Source of the DNA: an uncultured Prevotella sp.
GTDB lineage: Bacteria > Bacteroidota > Bacteroidia > Bacteroidales > Bacteroidaceae
Length of the DNA: 64,000 bases
Direction: 5' to 3'
Assembly (NCBI GenBank): GCA_937922435.1
Contig: CAKZVT010000058.1
Coordinates: forward strand, 34,853-98,852
Position 1 is the stretch's first letter; every line of letters starts with the position of its first letter. Below are positions 26,820 to 35,642 of this stretch, one piece after another. Under the pieces are notes generated by a model. The model made no database searches, was not told where the DNA came from, and worked only from the letters and a program-made list of their open reading frames with translations. Position numbers and translations under genes: made by a program.

Positions 26820-26848
26820 TTTTCTTTCCGTTGAAAATGAGGCTGGCA

Positions 26849-26880
26849 TTTGCCTGTGTCGATAATAATGCCTACCTTTG
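26849..26880 (+). promoter_or_regulatory. Pantothenate kinase promoter (TTTG - 20 bp - TACCTTTG)
   Basis: TTTG at 26849-26852 and TACCTTTG at 26873-26880 fit the Bacteroidetes consensus, 33 bp before the ATG. Confidence 0.75.
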
Positions 26881-26913
26881 CACGCATTCAGAACTAAAAA
26901 TATTTGCACGTAT

Positions 26914-27759
26914 ATGGGAATTGTCATAGGCATAGATGTCGGCATAAGCACGACGAAGATAGTTGGAATATCAGACGGGCGTGTCGTTTCTCCGATGCGG
27001 ATTAAGGCTACCGACCCTGTAACTTCGCTTTACGGGGCTTTTGGCAAGTACCTGTATGACAATAAAATCATCTTGTCAGATGTAGAGCATGTAATGTTGA
27101 CCGGGGTTGGTTCGGCTTACATCAACAAGCCAGTTTACGGTTTGCCTACCGACAAGGCCGGCGAGTTTATCGCCGACGGCCTCGGTGCTTGCCATGTTTC
27201 AGGCAAGGACCATATAATAGTGGTGAGCATGGGTACAGGCACTTCGCTTATCAGATGCGATGGTGACAAGATAGAACATATCGGAGGCATTGGCATCGGT
27301 GGCGGAACGCTTCAGGGATTGTCGCGTTTGTTGCTTAAGACAGATGACATACGTACAGTTTCGGAAATGGCAATACAAGGCAATGTTTCCAAAATCAACC
27401 TGCGTATAGGCGACATAAGCGCACGCCCGTTGCCTGGTCTGCCTATGACGGCCGTCGCTTCATTGTTCGGCAATGCGAAAAGTGACGCGTCACGCGAGGA
27501 CATTGCAATCGGATTGATATGGACGGTATTGCAATCAGTCGGACAATCGGCGGTGCTTGCGTCAATCGGTAGCAGTATACGTGAATACGTGATGATTGGC
27601 AACCTGACATTACTTCCGCAATGCCGTATGGTTTTTCCGCCCATCGAGAAACTTTATGGCGTAAAACTAATCATACCCGAGTACTCGGAATTTTGTACGG
27701 CAATAGGTGCGGCTCTTTGTTATTTTGACAAAAGGTTTACCACCGAAGCGTTAGTGTGA
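26914..27759 (+). CDS. Type II pantothenate kinase-like protein
   Basis: The 281-residue protein has the acetate/sugar-kinase fold. The phosphate-1 motif GIDVGISTTKIVG is at 6-18, the phosphate-2 region is VVSMGTGTSLI, and HIGGIGIGGGTLQGLSRLLL follows, as in the CoaW/Fumble-type pantothenate kinases. It ends EFCTAIGAALCYF. This enzyme phosphorylates pantothenate, the first step of coenzyme A synthesis. The ATG at 26914 lies after the -7 box; the longer in-frame start at 26878 would overlap the promoter and is rejected. It is monocistronic, with its own promoter and a strong terminator. A related BadF-type ATPase role is less likely. Confidence 0.85.
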   Translation: MGIVIGIDVGISTTKIVGISDGRVVSPMRIKATDPVTSLYGAFGKYLYDNKIILSDVEHVMLTGVGSAYINKPVYGLPTDKAGEFIADGLGACHVSGKDHIIVVSMGTGTSLIRCDGDKIEHIGGIGIGGGTLQGLSRLLLKTDDIRTVSEMAIQGNVSKINLRIGDISARPLPGLPMTAVASLFGNAKSDASREDIAIGLIWTVLQSVGQSAVLASIGSSIREYVMIGNLTLLPQCRMVFPPIEKLYGVKLIIPEYSEFCTAIGAALCYFDKRFTTEALV

Positions 27760-27785
27760 CGTTTACTATTAAGGTTTTATAATAT

Positions 27786-27830
27786 TACAATGTAGCCGTA
27801 TTCAACGCAGTGGAATACGGCTACATTGTA
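27786..27830 (+). terminator. Pantothenate kinase terminator, 18-bp perfect stem
   Basis: TACAATGTAGCCGTATTC (27786-27803) pairs perfectly with 27813-27830 around a 9-nt loop. T-richness downstream is modest. Confidence 0.82.
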
Positions 27831-27876
27831 TATGTGGAAAGCCGAAGTTAGGCTGTCGTTATATTTTTATCTTTAA

Positions 27877-28161
27877 CTAATCTACCTAATTAATTATACA
27901 TTTGTCACTAATCTAAACACATGGCATCCTATTGTGACAAATGCAAATTTATGAACTTCCTACGAATGTGAGAAATATTTAGCATAAAAAAGATACATGG
28001 GAAACGTTTTTTAACCAAACATTTATAATAATCGTATTTCTATATTTTCCTTTGTTATTTCATCAAAGGATTTTATGGCATTGAACAATGTACAATTAAT
28101 GCCATAATTAGCCTCTAAGCTTAAAATTAAAGACACGAATATCCCTAATTAGGTAGATTAG
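27877..28161. repeat. AT-rich segment bounded by 16-bp perfect inverted repeats
   Basis: CTAATCTACCTAATTA at 27877-27892 has its exact reverse complement at 28146-28161, two bases before the ATG of the next gene. The 285-bp segment has no coding potential and is much more AT-rich than its surroundings. Inside are a second inverted repeat (CATTTGTCAC near 27900, GTGACAAATG near 27935), a + strand TACATTTG (27897-27904) and a minus-strand TAAATTTG (27944-27951), both fitting TAnnTTTG. This layout resembles an invertible promoter, a MITE without visible target duplication, or a complex operator. With 27760-27876 it makes up a 404-bp gene-free region. Confidence 0.7.
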
Positions 28162-28163
28162 CT

Positions 28164-29570
28164 ATGAAAAATCAAAACGTGTTCTTTTTGTCATGCTTGT
28201 TTGTGCTTTCACCGGCATACGCGCAAGTTGGTGACAACTTTCGGGCTTCGTTGCCCAAAGCTGACGCTCCCATTGTGGCCACTCCTGTAGTTGGAGTGGC
28301 AGGTGCTTCGACTCGGGCTTCTGCAGAGCCTGCGTATGATTATCCACAAGGATTGAGTTGTCTTGGTACACATTCATCTGATGATGAACCGGTATGTAAC
28401 TATCTTTCGCCAAATAAGTCTATTAACGGAGGCTATTTCCTATGGGCACCGTTAGGTAAAGATGTGAAGTATTCGGCGAATGAAGACGCCTCCTCTTATA
28501 ACTGGATTTTACCGGGAACTTATCAAGAAACGGCTACAACCAAGGATGCCGTAGTCACATATAAGCAGTTGGGACATTATCCATTTCCGACGCTTGAAAG
28601 TGCAGATGCTGGAGGCGGCAAGACTTCATACCAGGCTGAAGGCGAGATACTTGTAAGCGGTAAGGCCGAGATTTCCACTGTTAATTGCCGCAAGTGGGGA
28701 ACTAAGGATAAAGGTGGAACTTATAGGTTGGGACAGTTCCCTCTAAATGGCGGAGCAGGCTATATCGGAGGTACTAACAGTGCCGGGTTGGAAGGTTACG
28801 GTAACCTCTTTATGACTTCGCACGGAAATGCGCATATTACGGGTGTAAATGTTTATTTTGCCGCCAAACCAACCAAGTATGAGGAAGGGCAGAAACTTTT
28901 GTTGCGTGTGTGGTACCCAACGGAAGATGGGGAATCTATGCAACTTGACGGTTTACCCATTGAGGTTGTAGAACTTCCAGTCTCTGCAATACGTGAAACC
29001 ACGCCAGACGAATGCACTGCAACGGATGCGGCAATAGGCGAATTCCGTTTTGAAAAACCATTGCAGATTTGGGATAAGCCATTGTTCTTTGTTACTGTTG
29101 AAGGTTTTGGAACAGACCCTTCAAAGGCCGACATAAGGATGCTGACAGAAGTTGACGGTCAGGATATTCCACAGGAACAGGCAACAAATTTGTTGGCACA
29201 CAATTCGTTTGTGAATTATGCAGGTAATGGTTATACTTTGCCGATAAATTATTTCGGAACGGAGCTTGGAGCGTCGTTCATGATTTGTCCTATTGTTGAT
29301 AATCGTGACGGTGACGCGACGGGTATTTCTTCCACTCTTGTGTCAGAGAACAGCGGAACAAAGGTTTCTGTGCAGGGACTTGTTTTGAGTGTGGATAATA
29401 ATGAAGGTGTAGATGTTGCCGTTGTTGACCTTTGCGGCGCGGTAGTTGCGAAGGCCGGAATGTCTGATGGCCATGCAAGTGTGTCTGTTCCTGGTCGCGG
29501 AGTCTACTTGGTTAAAGTTACTTATGCTAATGGCAAGTCGGATGTACGTAAAGTGCTGGTTGGCAGATAA
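28164..29570 (+). CDS. Secreted protein with C-terminal sorting-like domain, function unknown
   Basis: The 468-residue product has a signal peptide (MKNQNVFFLSCLFVLSPAYA). The main body is rich in aromatic and Gly residues with beta-strand character, e.g. GYIGGTNSAGLEGYGNLFM and ITGVNVYFAAKPTKYEEGQK. The last 70 residues (VSVQGLVLSVDNNEGVDVAV to GVYLVKVTYANGKSDVRKVLVG) resemble the Type A C-terminal sorting domains of Bacteroidetes secreted proteins. I do not recognise the central domain. The gene begins two bases after an inverted-repeat-bounded segment and is followed 83 bp later by the RCC1-repeat protein with a similar tail, so the two probably share export and perhaps a transcript. Confidence 0.72.
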   Translation: MKNQNVFFLSCLFVLSPAYAQVGDNFRASLPKADAPIVATPVVGVAGASTRASAEPAYDYPQGLSCLGTHSSDDEPVCNYLSPNKSINGGYFLWAPLGKDVKYSANEDASSYNWILPGTYQETATTKDAVVTYKQLGHYPFPTLESADAGGGKTSYQAEGEILVSGKAEISTVNCRKWGTKDKGGTYRLGQFPLNGGAGYIGGTNSAGLEGYGNLFMTSHGNAHITGVNVYFAAKPTKYEEGQKLLLRVWYPTEDGESMQLDGLPIEVVELPVSAIRETTPDECTATDAAIGEFRFEKPLQIWDKPLFFVTVEGFGTDPSKADIRMLTEVDGQDIPQEQATNLLAHNSFVNYAGNGYTLPINYFGTELGASFMICPIVDNRDGDATGISSTLVSENSGTKVSVQGLVLSVDNNEGVDVAVVDLCGAVVAKAGMSDGHASVSVPGRGVYLVKVTYANGKSDVRKVLVGR

Positions 29571-29653
29571 ACATTACCTAAATAAATATAATATAAGCAA
29601 AGACAGGGCAACGCGTCCCTTCTAATAAATAATATTAATCAAATAATCTTGTT

Positions 29654-31867
29654 ATGAAAAGATTTACACAGACATTGTTGGCGGTAGGGCTGTTGGCTCT
29701 TCCCATGGCGTCAAACGCACAGGAGCATGTGTGGAAATATGTGGAAACTGGTGACGCGACGAGTTATGCAATACGTGATGACGGCACGCTTTGGAGCTGC
29801 GGTTGGAATGAGAAGGGACAGATGGGAGTACCTTCTGTTTCAGAGCGTACTGCAGAATGGCAGATGGTAGGCCAAGACACGGATTGGAAGAAGGTGGTCG
29901 GTGGCAAGGCGTATGCCTTTTTTATCAAGGAAGACGGTTCGCTTTGGGCGGCAGGAACTTCTGAAAGCGGTGTACAAGGAACTGGTGACGGTGTAGACCA
30001 TAGGGAACTTGTACGTGTAGGCGAAGATAAAGATTGGGCGGATGTTTCAGTAAGCCGCTTCTGGGGTTATAGCGCGATTGGTCTTAAGACTGACGGCACA
30101 ATCTGGGGCTGGGGCTCCAATTCCAGCAATCAGCTTGGACTTGAAGGCGTTTCTTCCAGTATAACTCCAGTGCAAATTGGCACTGATAATGATTGGAAAA
30201 TGATTACGATGGGTGCCGACCATACCGTTGCATTGAAAAATGACGGAACAATGTGGGGCTGGGGAAGGAATTACGGCGGCCAGCTCGGAACAGGCGATTT
30301 GCAAAGCAAACAGGCGCCAGTACAAATCGGAACTGACAACGATTGGGTTTATGTAAAGGCGATAGACAACCGCACTTATGCCATAAAGGCTGACGGCTCG
30401 TTGTGGGCTACGGGAGACAATCAGAACAATTTGCTCGGTTTCAACCAGGCTGAAGACCAGCTTGTATCTATTTACAATGAGTTTACAAAGGTTACAAGTG
30501 TACCTGATGGGGTTATTGCCATATCAGGTTGCGAGTCAACAACGACTTTCGCTGTTGGTAAAGACGGTAAGATTACCGAGATTTATGCTTTGGGCAGTAA
30601 TGTCGATGGTGGACTTGGAGATGGCAAGGGAAAACTCTTGACTGCAACGTCGTCTTCTGACGAGATGCCTTTCTCCGCTGCACCAGTAAAGCCTATTTTG
30701 CCTGATGGATTGACTTATTCCATTCTCTCGTCAGGTCAAGGTTATTCACTTGTACTCACAACAGACGGTAAATTATACGGATGGGGACGCAACAAAGGCG
30801 GACAGCTTGGCGACGGCACAGAGAAAGAGCAGCTGCAGACAAGCTATCAGAAGAAACCTATAGAAATACTTTGTCCTGGTGGTGCAACTCCTGGTGGCGA
30901 CGAGGACGAAGACATGGTTGTAGTTGACGCATCAGACATACCTACAAACCTTCGTGATGCCAAAGAGATAAAGCTGACAGGCACGTGGGGAACGGATGAG
31001 TTTGCCGACCTTGCCGTTGCCATCGGTACAACCGGTTTTGGTGCAACAAACAGCACATTGGTGTCTGTAGACATGAGCGAGGCTCTTATTGAAAGCGGAA
31101 CAGACCTGTATGTTCAAGGCTCTTTGTCAAAGAACGGTGTATTTGTGAACTGCAAGGCTTTGGAAACAATAGTTATGCCGGAGGCAAGCGAGGCTGCCAA
31201 CTTCAGAAGCATGCAAAACGCTTTCATGAATTGCGAAAAGCTGAAAACAATCGACCTGCAATATTGTACAGGATTGACAAACCTGAACAGCACTTTCTTG
31301 GGATGTACCTCATTGACGGAAATCAACATTTCTTCCGCTACCGGCCTTACAGGTGTAAGCAGCATGCAAAGTTCGTTCGAGGGCTGTACGGCTCTTGCGA
31401 AAGTGGTTCTTCCTGCTGAAATTGCTTTTGCCTCGGCTACATTCGGCAGCTGCACGGCATTGGCAGACATCGACTGGACACGCTATGCCGGAACTGAAGC
31501 GCCTATATTCTACATCGATATGTTCGAGGGAATATCAGACCTCAAGGCCATCACGTTGACAGTAGACAAGAGCGTTTACGACCTCTTCGCCGCAAATGAA
31601 AACTGGAGTAAGCTTACATTGAAGGCTTATGACGCTACAGGTATTGGCTCTGTTGAGGCGGACAATTCTGTTACATTCGACGGAAATGCCATATATGCTG
31701 CACAGCCTGTAAGTGGTGTCTGCGTTTATTCAATTTCCGGTGCGCTTGTAAGGAGCTGTGGCGAACTTGCAGGAAGCCTTAGCCTCACGGACATTCCTGC
31801 TGGAGTTTACGTACTGGTTTACAATCAGGATGGGCAGAAACATTCCATGAAGATAATGAAGAGATAA
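29654..31867 (+). CDS. Secreted RCC1-repeat beta-propeller / LRR_5 protein
   Basis: The 737-residue protein has a signal peptide (MKRFTQTLLAVGLLALPMAS). Seven RCC1-type repeats lie between about 35 and 410; each has a form of ALKxDGTxWGWGxNxxGQLG (e.g. VALKNDGTMWGWGRNYGGQL at 192-211). Seven repeats is the number needed for one complete propeller. An acidic linker (DEDEDMVV, about 416-424) leads to a BspA-like leucine-rich segment (430-650, e.g. NCKALETIVMPEAS, CTSLTEINISSATG). The last 75 residues (YSISGALVRSCGEL to IPAGVYVLVYNQDGQKHSMK) look like a C-terminal sorting domain. A binding or adhesion role at the cell surface is likely; the ligand is unknown. Confidence 0.85.
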   Translation: MKRFTQTLLAVGLLALPMASNAQEHVWKYVETGDATSYAIRDDGTLWSCGWNEKGQMGVPSVSERTAEWQMVGQDTDWKKVVGGKAYAFFIKEDGSLWAAGTSESGVQGTGDGVDHRELVRVGEDKDWADVSVSRFWGYSAIGLKTDGTIWGWGSNSSNQLGLEGVSSSITPVQIGTDNDWKMITMGADHTVALKNDGTMWGWGRNYGGQLGTGDLQSKQAPVQIGTDNDWVYVKAIDNRTYAIKADGSLWATGDNQNNLLGFNQAEDQLVSIYNEFTKVTSVPDGVIAISGCESTTTFAVGKDGKITEIYALGSNVDGGLGDGKGKLLTATSSSDEMPFSAAPVKPILPDGLTYSILSSGQGYSLVLTTDGKLYGWGRNKGGQLGDGTEKEQLQTSYQKKPIEILCPGGATPGGDEDEDMVVVDASDIPTNLRDAKEIKLTGTWGTDEFADLAVAIGTTGFGATNSTLVSVDMSEALIESGTDLYVQGSLSKNGVFVNCKALETIVMPEASEAANFRSMQNAFMNCEKLKTIDLQYCTGLTNLNSTFLGCTSLTEINISSATGLTGVSSMQSSFEGCTALAKVVLPAEIAFASATFGSCTALADIDWTRYAGTEAPIFYIDMFEGISDLKAITLTVDKSVYDLFAANENWSKLTLKAYDATGIGSVEADNSVTFDGNAIYAAQPVSGVCVYSISGALVRSCGELAGSLSLTDIPAGVYVLVYNQDGQKHSMKIMKR

Positions 31868-31891
31868 GCGTCAGAGCTTTGACTGACATAT

Positions 31892-31928
31892 AAAAATCCG
31901 CCACAAGTTAGCCTTGTGGCGGATTTTT
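31892..31928. terminator. Bidirectional terminator between RCC1 gene and uvrA
   Basis: AAAAATCCGCCACAAG (31892-31907) pairs perfectly with 31913-31928 around a 5-nt loop, with A- and T-runs on either side, between two convergent genes. Confidence 0.9.
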
Positions 31929-31951
31929 GTATGCTAATAGTTACGGTTTTC

Positions 31952-34852
31952 TCATGCTTCCAGTTCCTTTTTAAGGAACATAGGGGTGAAGCCCTTGTCG
32001 CTCATGGCAACCTGTTCAGGTGTGCCTGTTGACAAGACGAGCCCTCCTCCGCGTCCACCTTCAGGTCCCATGTCGATTATGTGGTCGGCAAGTTTGATTA
32101 CGTCGAGGTTGTGCTCTATTATTATTACCGTGTTGCCGCGGTCAACGAGTTTCTGCAATACGTTCATCAGTATGCGTATGTCCTCGAAGTGCAGCCCTGT
32201 TGTAGGCTCGTCGAGTATGTACATCGTCTTGCCTGTGTCGCGCTTGCTTAGTTCGGTTGCCAGTTTTACGCGCTGGCTTTCGCCTCCGCTAAGAGTGGTC
32301 GAGGGTTGCCCGAGTTTGATGTAACCCAGTCCTACATCCTGTATTGTCTTGATTTTGCGCAGTATGTCGGGTACGTTTTCAAAGAACTCGACCGCTTGGT
32401 TTATAGTCATGTCGAGCACGTCGGCGATGCTTTTCCCTTTATAGCGCACTTCCAGAGTCTCGCGGTTGTACCGTTTGCCGTGGCACGCTTCGCACGGAAC
32501 CATTATGTCAGGCAGGAAACGCATTTCTATTGTCTTGTATCCGTTACCGCCGCAGGTTTCGCAACGTCCGCCCTTTACGTTGAACGAGAAGCGTCCAGGC
32601 TTGTATCCTCGGATTTTAGCTTCGGGCAGGTTGACGAACAGCGAGCGTATGTCGCTGAACACACCGGTGTAAGTAGCCGGGTTGGAGCGCGGCGTGCGCC
32701 CGAGAGGACTTTGGTCTACATTTACCACTTTGTCAATGTTTTCCAAGCCTTCGATGGAGTCATACGGCATGGGCTCTTTCAAAGAGCGGTAGAAGTGGCG
32801 GCTTAATATGGGCTGGAGAGTCTCGTTTATCAAGGTGGATTTGCCCGAACCGCTGACACCTGTCACCACGATGAGCTTGCCGAGGGGGAACTCTACGTTG
32901 ACGTGTTTCAGGTTGTTGCCCGACGCTCCGTGCAGCACGATGCTCTTGCCGTTGCCCTCGCGCCGTTTGGAAGGCACTTCTATCTTCATCTCTCCGTTGA
33001 GGTATTGAGCCGTAACGGTGTGTGTCTTCAGCATCTCCTGCGGTGTGCCTTGGAACACCACTTCGCCGCCGCGTCGTCCGGCCTTGGGGCCTATGTCTAC
33101 GATGTAGTCGGCGTTGAGCATCATGTCCTTGTCATGTTCTACCACGATGACGGTATTGCCCAAGTCGCGCAGTTCTTTCAACGACTTTATGAGCCTGTCG
33201 TTGTCGCGCTGATGCAGGCCGATGCTCGGCTCGTCGAGTATGTAGAGCACGTTGACAAGCTGCGAGCCTATTTGTGTGGCGAGGCGTATGCGCTGGCTTT
33301 CGCCGCCCGAAAGCGTTGCCGACTGGCGGTTGAGCGAGAGGTAGTCGAGGCCGACTTCAAGCATGAAGTCGATGCGTGTCACAATCTCCTTTATTATTTC
33401 GTCGGCAATGCGGCGTTGTCTCTCCGTGAGGTGTGTCTGCGCTTCGGTCAGCCATGATTTCAGTTCGGCAATGTCCATTGAAGCGACCTCCGATATGTTC
33501 TTGTCCCAAATGCGGTATGACAGGGATTCGCGGTTGAGGCGTTGGCCGTTGCATTCAGGGCATCGGCACACGCTTTGGAACTGGTCTGCCCACTTCTGTC
33601 CGCTTGCGCTGTCGTCGTTCTCTATTACGCTTTGCAGGTATTTTACCACGCCGTCGAATTCAATGAAATAGTCGCTCGACGTGTGCACCAGTTCCTTTTT
33701 TATGCGCACATTCTCCATCGAGCCGTACATTATTTCGTTCATCGCCTCTTCGGGAATGTCGCTTACGGGCGTGTCGAGTGTGCATTCGTATTTTTCGAGT
33801 ATGGCTTCGATTTGCCAGAATATCATCTGGTTCTTGTATTTCCCAAGAGGAGCTACCGCACCTTTGCGTATGGATAGTGACGTGTCGGGTATTACCTTGT
33901 CAAGGTCTATCTGGTTGACGTAGCCCAGACCCTTGCATCTCGGGCACGCCCCTTCGGGCGAGTTGAACGAGAACTTGTTGGGGGCAGGGTCGCCATACGA
34001 CATGCCCGTTGTGGGGCACATCAGCCTCTTGCTGTAATATTTTGCCTCGCCGGAGTCTTTTTCCATTATCATCAGCAGTCCGTCGCCCTGCGTCATGGCT
34101 GTGGCTACGCTCTTTTTCAGCCGTTCGTCGTCCTTGTCTTGTACGCGCAGCTTGTCTATTACCACTTCTATGTTGTGGTTTTTGTAGCGGTCCACCTTCA
34201 TGCCCCGCGTTATTTCCTTCAGTTCTCCGTCAACGCGGATGTACAGGTAGCCCTTGCGCCGCATGCTCTCGAACAGTTCGCGGTAGTGCCCCTTGCGGTT
34301 GCGCACCAGCGGAGCGAGTATGAATATAGGGCTGCCGCTGTACCGTTCGTGTATCATGCGCAGCACGTCTTCCTCGGTGTATTTCACCATTTCCTCGCCC
34401 GTGGCGTAGCTGTAGGCTATTCCGGCGCGTGCGTAGAGCAGTCGGAGGTAGTCGTATATTTCGGTGGTTGTGCCCACGGTGGAGCGCGGGTTCTTGTTGG
34501 TAGTCTTTTGTTCGATGCTGATAACGGGGCTTAGACCTGTTATTTTGTCAACGTCGGGACGCTCCATGCCGCCGAGGAAGTTGCGTGCGTAGGCCGAAAA
34601 TGTTTCTATATAACGTCGTTGTCCTTCGGCGTAGATGGTGTCGAAGGCAAGCGACGACTTGCCCGAACCGCTAAGTCCGGTTATCACGGTAAGGCTTCCG
34701 CGCGGTATTTCAACGTCGATATTCTTGAGGTTATGCACACGCGCGCCCCATACATTTATTTTTTCCCTGCCTCCTGCGTCAAGCCCCTCCCGGGGTGAAA
34801 GGGTAGGAGTGTGTTCCACGTTTGGAACCGTTGCTTTTATGTCGTCCGTCAT
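31952..34852 (-). CDS. uvrA: Excinuclease ABC subunit A
   Basis: UvrA recognises bulky DNA lesions and loads UvrB in nucleotide excision repair. The 966-residue protein has two ABC modules (first Walker A GLSGSGKSSLAFDT near 58-71, second GVSGSGKSTLINET), two LSGGESQR signatures, and zinc-binding Cys pairs (CPRCKGLGYV, CPECNGQRL, CETCGGNGYKT, CEACHGKRY). The family normally starts close to INVWGARVHNLKNIDV. Here about 31 residues precede it, partly encoded by an AAGCCCCTCCC repeat (TPTLSPREGLDAGG). No nearer ATG exists, so the extension may be real. It follows the CHU_C gene by 64 bp and may be co-transcribed. Confidence 0.96.
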   Translation of the reverse strand: MTDDIKATVPNVEHTPTLSPREGLDAGGREKINVWGARVHNLKNIDVEIPRGSLTVITGLSGSGKSSLAFDTIYAEGQRRYIETFSAYARNFLGGMERPDVDKITGLSPVISIEQKTTNKNPRSTVGTTTEIYDYLRLLYARAGIAYSYATGEEMVKYTEEDVLRMIHERYSGSPIFILAPLVRNRKGHYRELFESMRRKGYLYIRVDGELKEITRGMKVDRYKNHNIEVVIDKLRVQDKDDERLKKSVATAMTQGDGLLMIMEKDSGEAKYYSKRLMCPTTGMSYGDPAPNKFSFNSPEGACPRCKGLGYVNQIDLDKVIPDTSLSIRKGAVAPLGKYKNQMIFWQIEAILEKYECTLDTPVSDIPEEAMNEIMYGSMENVRIKKELVHTSSDYFIEFDGVVKYLQSVIENDDSASGQKWADQFQSVCRCPECNGQRLNRESLSYRIWDKNISEVASMDIAELKSWLTEAQTHLTERQRRIADEIIKEIVTRIDFMLEVGLDYLSLNRQSATLSGGESQRIRLATQIGSQLVNVLYILDEPSIGLHQRDNDRLIKSLKELRDLGNTVIVVEHDKDMMLNADYIVDIGPKAGRRGGEVVFQGTPQEMLKTHTVTAQYLNGEMKIEVPSKRREGNGKSIVLHGASGNNLKHVNVEFPLGKLIVVTGVSGSGKSTLINETLQPILSRHFYRSLKEPMPYDSIEGLENIDKVVNVDQSPLGRTPRSNPATYTGVFSDIRSLFVNLPEAKIRGYKPGRFSFNVKGGRCETCGGNGYKTIEMRFLPDIMVPCEACHGKRYNRETLEVRYKGKSIADVLDMTINQAVEFFENVPDILRKIKTIQDVGLGYIKLGQPSTTLSGGESQRVKLATELSKRDTGKTMYILDEPTTGLHFEDIRILMNVLQKLVDRGNTVIIIEHNLDVIKLADHIIDMGPEGGRGGGLVLSTGTPEQVAMSDKGFTPMFLKKELEA
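34781..34816. repeat. AAGCCCCTCCC repeat inside the uvrA N-terminal coding region
   Basis: AAGCCCCTCCCGGGGTGAAA at 34781-34800, followed by GGGTAGGAGTGTG, matches the AAGCCCCTCYCC repeat copies at 15125, 17201 and 17291 (inverted). It falls within codons about 13-24 of uvrA and keeps the frame. Confidence 0.65.
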
Positions 34853-34916
34853 TTTTCGTTGTCGAGAATGTTTGTCCGTATTCCTTTTCTTTTTATTGTG
34901 GGGTTATGGCGTGGTT

Positions 34917-35642
34917 TTAATTGAACGTTCCGCCCGACTCTTCAGTATATCCGCGCAGCAGGTTGACGTCGCGCTTTATGTTATACTCCTTGCCGTCGGC
35001 ACCCTTGGCTTTGACTAATACGAAGTAGACGCCCTGGGCTACGTCCTTTCCGCCCACGGTGCCGTCCCATCCTCCGGCGGGGTCGTCCCATTCATACAGC
35101 TTCTTTCCCCAGCGGTTGAAGATGATGGCGTGAAACTCCACTATTGACTGGTAGTCACTCTTCGCCTTGTATATGTCGTTGATGCCGTCGCCGTTCGGCG
35201 AGAAGGCGTTGGGCATTTCGAGGCGGCTTTCGCTCACGGTGACACGCAGCGGCCCACGGTCGGCCCAGTATTCCTGGGTGTAGGCTATGGTGTCGTTGCC
35301 GTTTACGAACGTGGCGTAAAGCTCAATGTTGTGCGTGCCGGCCTCGTTGAATGTGTATTGTGTGTCCTGTTCGTAGCGTATGAGGTAAGGTTCGGCCTCG
35401 CCTTCCCTTGTGAAACGCCATTCGTAGTTTGCCGTGTATTCGCCTACGTTTTCCGGGTTGGCCTCAAAACGGGCTTCAAGCGGGGCGTTGCCCGAGTATT
35501 CCTCGCTTTCTTCCTCGCCGTTTTCGGTCGTGTATGTGGCCGTAGGGTTGATAGTGGGGATTTCGTCGTATTGCTGTGCGCAGGCTTTCCCTGCGGCAAG
35601 AGCCATCACGGCGGCTATTGTTAGGGTGGCTGTTTTTCTCAT
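34917..35642 (-). CDS. PKD-like / gliding motility-associated C-terminal (CHU_C) domain protein
   Basis: The 241-residue product has a signal peptide (MRKTATLTIAAVMALAAGKACA). An Ig/PKD-like middle (SGNAPLEARFEANPENVGEY, YEWRFTREGE) follows. The C-terminal domain starts MPNAFSPNGDGINDIYKAK and contains IIFNRWGKKLYEWDDPAGGW, DGTVGGKDVAQGVYFVLVKA, the gliding-motility-associated (Type B sorting) signature. In type IX secretion systems such domains direct export and surface attachment. No T9SS genes are in this window. The protein is short, so it could itself be a small surface protein. It lies upstream of uvrA on the same strand. Confidence 0.88.
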   Translation of the reverse strand: MRKTATLTIAAVMALAAGKACAQQYDEIPTINPTATYTTENGEEESEEYSGNAPLEARFEANPENVGEYTANYEWRFTREGEAEPYLIRYEQDTQYTFNEAGTHNIELYATFVNGNDTIAYTQEYWADRGPLRVTVSESRLEMPNAFSPNGDGINDIYKAKSDYQSIVEFHAIIFNRWGKKLYEWDDPAGGWDGTVGGKDVAQGVYFVLVKAKGADGKEYNIKRDVNLLRGYTEESGGTFN

